In this document: piece after piece, positions 43,111 to 45,769 of the stretch
Layout of the letters: every line of letters starts with the position of its first letter
Numbering within the stretch: position 1 is the stretch's first letter
Origin: an uncultured Bacteroidales bacterium
GTDB taxonomy: Bacteria; Bacteroidota; Bacteroidia; Bacteroidales; Muribaculaceae
Assembly: GCA_947644715.1 (NCBI GenBank)
Contig: CANSAP010000020.1
Location: forward strand, 1-45,769
Length of the DNA: 45,769 nucleotides
Reading direction: 5' to 3'
Translations under genes and position numbers: made by a program
Notes under the pieces: generated by a model
The model's input: the letters and a program-made list of their open reading frames with translations, nothing else
What the model was told of the DNA's origin: nothing
The model's database searches: none

Positions 43111-43141
43111 CAAAGATACAAATTATTTTTCAGTATGCAAA
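43111..43141 (-). promoter_or_regulatory. Promoter of the folded leader RNA
   Basis: On the minus strand TTTG (43138-43141), 19-nt spacer, TATCTTTG (43111-43118): a consensus match pointing toward the folded RNA and the T9SS cargo gene. No other promoter is evident between it and the gene start at 42687. Confidence 0.75.
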
Positions 43142-43237
43142 TTTTTGTGAAGAAAAATTTTCAATTTTAACATTTAACGCAGCTCTTGGTGCGCACACAG
43201 TAAAATCATTGTCGCCCCGCGGTTCAAAAATTTTTCT

Positions 43238-43245
43238 TATATTTG
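43238..43245 (+). promoter_or_regulatory. -7 element of the ychF promoter
   Basis: TATATTTG lies 26 nt before the ATG at 43272. The -33 element is unclear (TTG at 43209-43211 is too far). It supports the start at 43272 over an in-frame extension to 43095. Confidence 0.6.
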
Positions 43246-43271
43246 CAGCCGAAAAAATATCTGAATATATA

Positions 43272-44375
43272 ATGAGTCTTAAATGCGGCATAGTCGGACT
43301 GCCGAACGTCGGCAAGTCCACCCTGTTTAACTGCCTGAGCAATGCGAAAGCTCAGAGCGCGAATTTCCCTTTCTGCACTATCGAGCCTAATGTCGGCGTG
43401 ATTACGGTGCCTGATGACCGGCTGACACGTCTCGTGGAGATGTGCAATCCGAAAAGCACTGTCCCCGCTACGGTGGAGATTGTCGATATAGCCGGCCTCG
43501 TGAAAGGTGCCTCCAAAGGTGAGGGACTGGGCAACAAGTTCCTGGCTAACATCCGCGAGACTGATGCTATTCTGCATGTGCTCCGTTGCTTCGACGATGA
43601 TAATGTGACCCATGTGGATGGCTCTGTCGACCCTGTGCGCGACAAGGAAATAATCGATGCCGAGCTGCAGCTCAAGGACCTCGAAACTGTTGAATCCCGT
43701 CTGGCCAAGACTCTCAAGCAGGCGCAGACCGGCGGAGACAAGCAGGCAAAGCTTCAGGCCGGCGTGCTCCAGGCTTATCATGACGCCCTCTCGCAGGGCA
43801 AGAGCGCACGCACGGTCACATTCGAGACGAAGGATGAGCAGAAATTCGCCCGCGAACTGTTCCTGCTCACTGCCAAGCCGGTGATGTATGTCTGCAACGT
43901 AGACGATGCCGCCGCTGCATCAGGCAACGCCCATGTGGAGGCTGTGCGCGAAGCCATCAAGGATGAAGGCGCCGAGCTGCTCGTCGTGGCTGCCCAGTCG
44001 GAGAGTGAGATTGCCGAACTGGACACCTATGAGGAGCGCATGGAATTCCTGAAGGAAATAGGCCTGGAGGAAAGTGGTGTGAGCCGTCTGATTCGCGCTG
44101 CATATCACCTGCTCGACCTTCAGACATATTTCACTGCCGGCCCCGACGAAGTGCGCGCCTGGACCTTCATGCGCGGCTCGAAGGCTCCGCAGTGTGCGGG
44201 CATTATTCACACCGACTTCGAGAAAGGCTTCATCCGCGCCGAGGTAATCAAGTATGACGACTACGTGACCCTCGGCGGCGAACAGGCCGTCAAGGAGGCC
44301 GGAAAGCTCGCCGTCGAAGGTAAGGAATATGTAGTGCAGGATGGCGACATAATGCACTTCCGTTTCAATGTATAA
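43272..44375 (+). CDS. ychF: ribosome-binding ATPase YchF
   Basis: A 367-aa Obg-family P-loop protein that binds ATP in preference to GTP. Motifs: Walker A GLPNVGKST (near residue 8-16), switch-II DIAGLVKGASKGEGLGNKFL, the NVDD position in place of the GTP-specific NKxD (MYVCNVDDAAAA), an antiparallel coiled coil (about 130-200), and a C-terminal TGS domain (LQTYFTAGPDEVRAWTFMRG, HTDFEKGFIRAEVI, VQDGDIMHFRFNV). It starts 21 nt upstream of the next gene's ATG, so co-transcription is likely. Confidence 0.96.
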   Translation: MSLKCGIVGLPNVGKSTLFNCLSNAKAQSANFPFCTIEPNVGVITVPDDRLTRLVEMCNPKSTVPATVEIVDIAGLVKGASKGEGLGNKFLANIRETDAILHVLRCFDDDNVTHVDGSVDPVRDKEIIDAELQLKDLETVESRLAKTLKQAQTGGDKQAKLQAGVLQAYHDALSQGKSARTVTFETKDEQKFARELFLLTAKPVMYVCNVDDAAAASGNAHVEAVREAIKDEGAELLVVAAQSESEIAELDTYEERMEFLKEIGLEESGVSRLIRAAYHLLDLQTYFTAGPDEVRAWTFMRGSKAPQCAGIIHTDFEKGFIRAEVIKYDDYVTLGGEQAVKEAGKLAVEGKEYVVQDGDIMHFRFNV

Positions 44376-44396
44376 CCTGTTAATCTAATATTCATA

Positions 44397-45593
44397 ATGA
44401 AAAAAGTTCTGTTGGCCGCAATGCTCGCGGCTCCCGCGTTCGCTTTCGCTGCCGAACCCGAAAATCCCGATTCCACCGGATTTACTTTCACCGATGTGAA
44501 GGTTATCCCCCACTCACCCGTGCGTGACCAAAACAAGTCAGGCACTTGCTGGTGCTTCGCCGGAACCTCTTTCTTCGAGAACGAGATTCTGCGCAAGACC
44601 GGCAAGGAGGTAGACCTCTCCCAGATGTTCACTGTGCGCCACTGCTACAATGACAAGGCTGATAAGTATGCCCGCATGGGTGGAACCATCAACTTCGCTC
44701 AGGGTGGCTCTATCATGGATGTTCCTTACGTGTGGGCTCGCTACGGCGCTGTGCCTGCCAACGTTTATCAGGGTCTCGAATATGGCGAGACAAAGCATGA
44801 CCACTATGAGATGGCTGACCTGCTCGGCACTTACATGCAGGCTGTCGCCGATCCCAAACGCAAGAAACTCTCCCCCGCTTGGAAAGCAGGCCTGACCGGT
44901 ATCCTTGACTCTTACCTCGGCGAGCTCCCCGAAACGTTTACTTTCGAGGGTAAGACTTACACCCCCCGCTCCTTTGCCGACGCAATGAAGCTCGATATGG
45001 CCGACTATGTGCCCATCACCTCCTTCACTCATCACCCCTTCTATGAGGCTTTCCCCGTGGAAGTAGCCGACAACTGGCTTTGGGCTTCATATTATAATGT
45101 ACCCATGGAGGAGATGAAAGCTATCGTTGACAACTCCCTGGAGAAGGGCTACACCGTTGTCTGGGCTGCCGACGTTTCCGAACCCGGCTTCAAATGGACC
45201 AAGGGCTACGCTCTGCTCCCGAAGGGCAAGGATGCCGCCGACATGGAAGGCACTGAACTCTCCCGCTGGGTGAAGCTCTCCGACAAGGACCGCGAGGCTG
45301 AACGCTACACTATCACCGGCCCCTGCGAAGAGCAGGTTGTTACCCAGGAAAGCCGCCAGCTTGGTTTCGATAACCGCGAAACAACCGACGACCATGGCAT
45401 GGTAATCGTGGGCACAGCCACCGACCAGGAGGGTAACCGCTACTATAAAGTCCAGAACTCCTGGGACACAAACCAGCTCTATGACGGTTATTTCTACGTG
45501 TCAGAACCATATTTCCTGGCCAAAACCATCGACATCCTCGTCAATAAAGCTGCAATTCCCTCCGCAACTCAGAAAAAATTAAACCTCAAATAA
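44397..45593 (+). CDS. pepC: secreted C1B cysteine peptidase (aminopeptidase C/bleomycin hydrolase-like)
   Basis: A 398-aa protein with a signal peptide (MKKVLLAAMLAAPAFAFA). The papain-fold catalytic residues are in place: Gln45, Cys51 in GTCWCFAGTSFFENEIL, His333 in DDHGMVIVGT and Asn354 in VQNSWD. Length and the insertions between Cys and His (HPFYEAFPVEVADNWLWASY) fit the bleomycin-hydrolase/PepC family rather than simple papains. Export is a Bacteroidales trait of this family; the enzyme would trim peptides in the periplasm. The gene begins 21 nt after ychF. Confidence 0.92.
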   Translation: MKKVLLAAMLAAPAFAFAAEPENPDSTGFTFTDVKVIPHSPVRDQNKSGTCWCFAGTSFFENEILRKTGKEVDLSQMFTVRHCYNDKADKYARMGGTINFAQGGSIMDVPYVWARYGAVPANVYQGLEYGETKHDHYEMADLLGTYMQAVADPKRKKLSPAWKAGLTGILDSYLGELPETFTFEGKTYTPRSFADAMKLDMADYVPITSFTHHPFYEAFPVEVADNWLWASYYNVPMEEMKAIVDNSLEKGYTVVWAADVSEPGFKWTKGYALLPKGKDAADMEGTELSRWVKLSDKDREAERYTITGPCEEQVVTQESRQLGFDNRETTDDHGMVIVGTATDQEGNRYYKVQNSWDTNQLYDGYFYVSEPYFLAKTIDILVNKAAIPSATQKKLNLK

Positions 45594-45628
45594 GGCCTTA
45601 CAGACCTCAAAAAGGAATAAATCACACT

Positions 45629-45668
45629 AAAAAATCCGGACATCGACACCCCGATGCCCGGATTTTTT
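45629..45668 (+). terminator. Rho-independent terminator after pepC
   Basis: The stem ATCCGGaCATCG/CGATGcCCGGAT (about 45634-45663) is flanked by A-run and T6, so it is bidirectional. It lies about 40 nt after the pepC stop. The last 100 bp of the window (45669-45769) are AT-rich and hold nothing I can name. Confidence 0.88.
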
Positions 45669-45769
45669 AATTTAATTTTGAGTGATTTCATGTGTAGTAG
45701 CCAAACTTGGCTCAAAAAAAGATGTTTTAGAGCATAAAATTATTTTGCTGATACACAGGGGTTTGCGAA

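Noticed and set aside
43095..43271. N-terminal extension of ychF
   Set aside because: The extension crosses a -7 promoter box (43238-43245) and adds residues foreign to YchF; the family length fits a start at 43272.

Overview
The window looks like chromosome from a gut-type Bacteroidales, most likely Muribaculaceae or a close relative. The evidence is: many promoters of the Bacteroidota type (TTTG, a 19-21 nt spacer, then TAnnTTTG); no Shine-Dalgarno sequences; a DUF4492-cydA-cydB cluster; Bacteroidales-style outer-membrane proteins; and parts of the type IX secretion system (T9SS). The family-level placement is inference.

Layout. 1-3.2 kb: cytochrome bd oxidase operon. 3.2-5.4 kb: an OprO/P-like porin and a GT2 glycosyltransferase, then a 185-bp palindromic MITE-like element. 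5.6-11.7 kb: thiamin operon on the minus strand (thiD-thiS-thiE-thiG-thiC-thiH) behind a TPP riboswitch and a clear promoter; ThiE is fused to a TenI-like half and no thiF is present. 11.7-17.5 kb: a decaying locus that looks like a peptide maturation/export system. It has two paralogous TonB-receptor-like barrels (one with an in-frame TAA), a 170-aa protein that joins a maturase-like N-terminus directly to a SPASM Cys motif with no radical-SAM core, and a deleted ABC exporter. 17.5-22.2 kb: DUF1848 protein, PorW/SprE-like TPR lipoprotein and a viroplasmin-RNase H.

22.2-29.0 kb is the most interesting accessory region. A free-standing structured RNA with its own promoter and T-run comes first. 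A tight five-gene operon follows: a four-TM protein, a P-loop GTPase-like protein, a membrane-anchored coiled-coil protein, a retropepsin lipoprotein, and a second membrane-anchored protein whose N-terminal domain resembles the third gene product. After it come a remnant of an alpha/beta hydrolase, a toxin-antitoxin-like small gene pair, and tRNA-Arg(CCG), whose 3' end faces this island.

29.1-32.0 kb is a housekeeping-like operon (ung, C_GCAxxG_C_C protein, T9SS plug/DUF5103 protein, DUF3109 protein). 32.0-34.9 kb is a Sau3AI/MutH-type restriction-modification pair. 34.9-42.7 kb holds GSCFA, PorE-like OmpA lipoprotein and a 1618-aa multidomain protein with a T9SS sorting tail, so T9SS components and a probable cargo lie close together. 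Upstream of the cargo gene is a strongly folded leader of about 350 nt with its own promoter. The window ends with ychF and a secreted C1B cysteine peptidase.

All identifications come from reading the sequence and from remembered family features; no database search was run.
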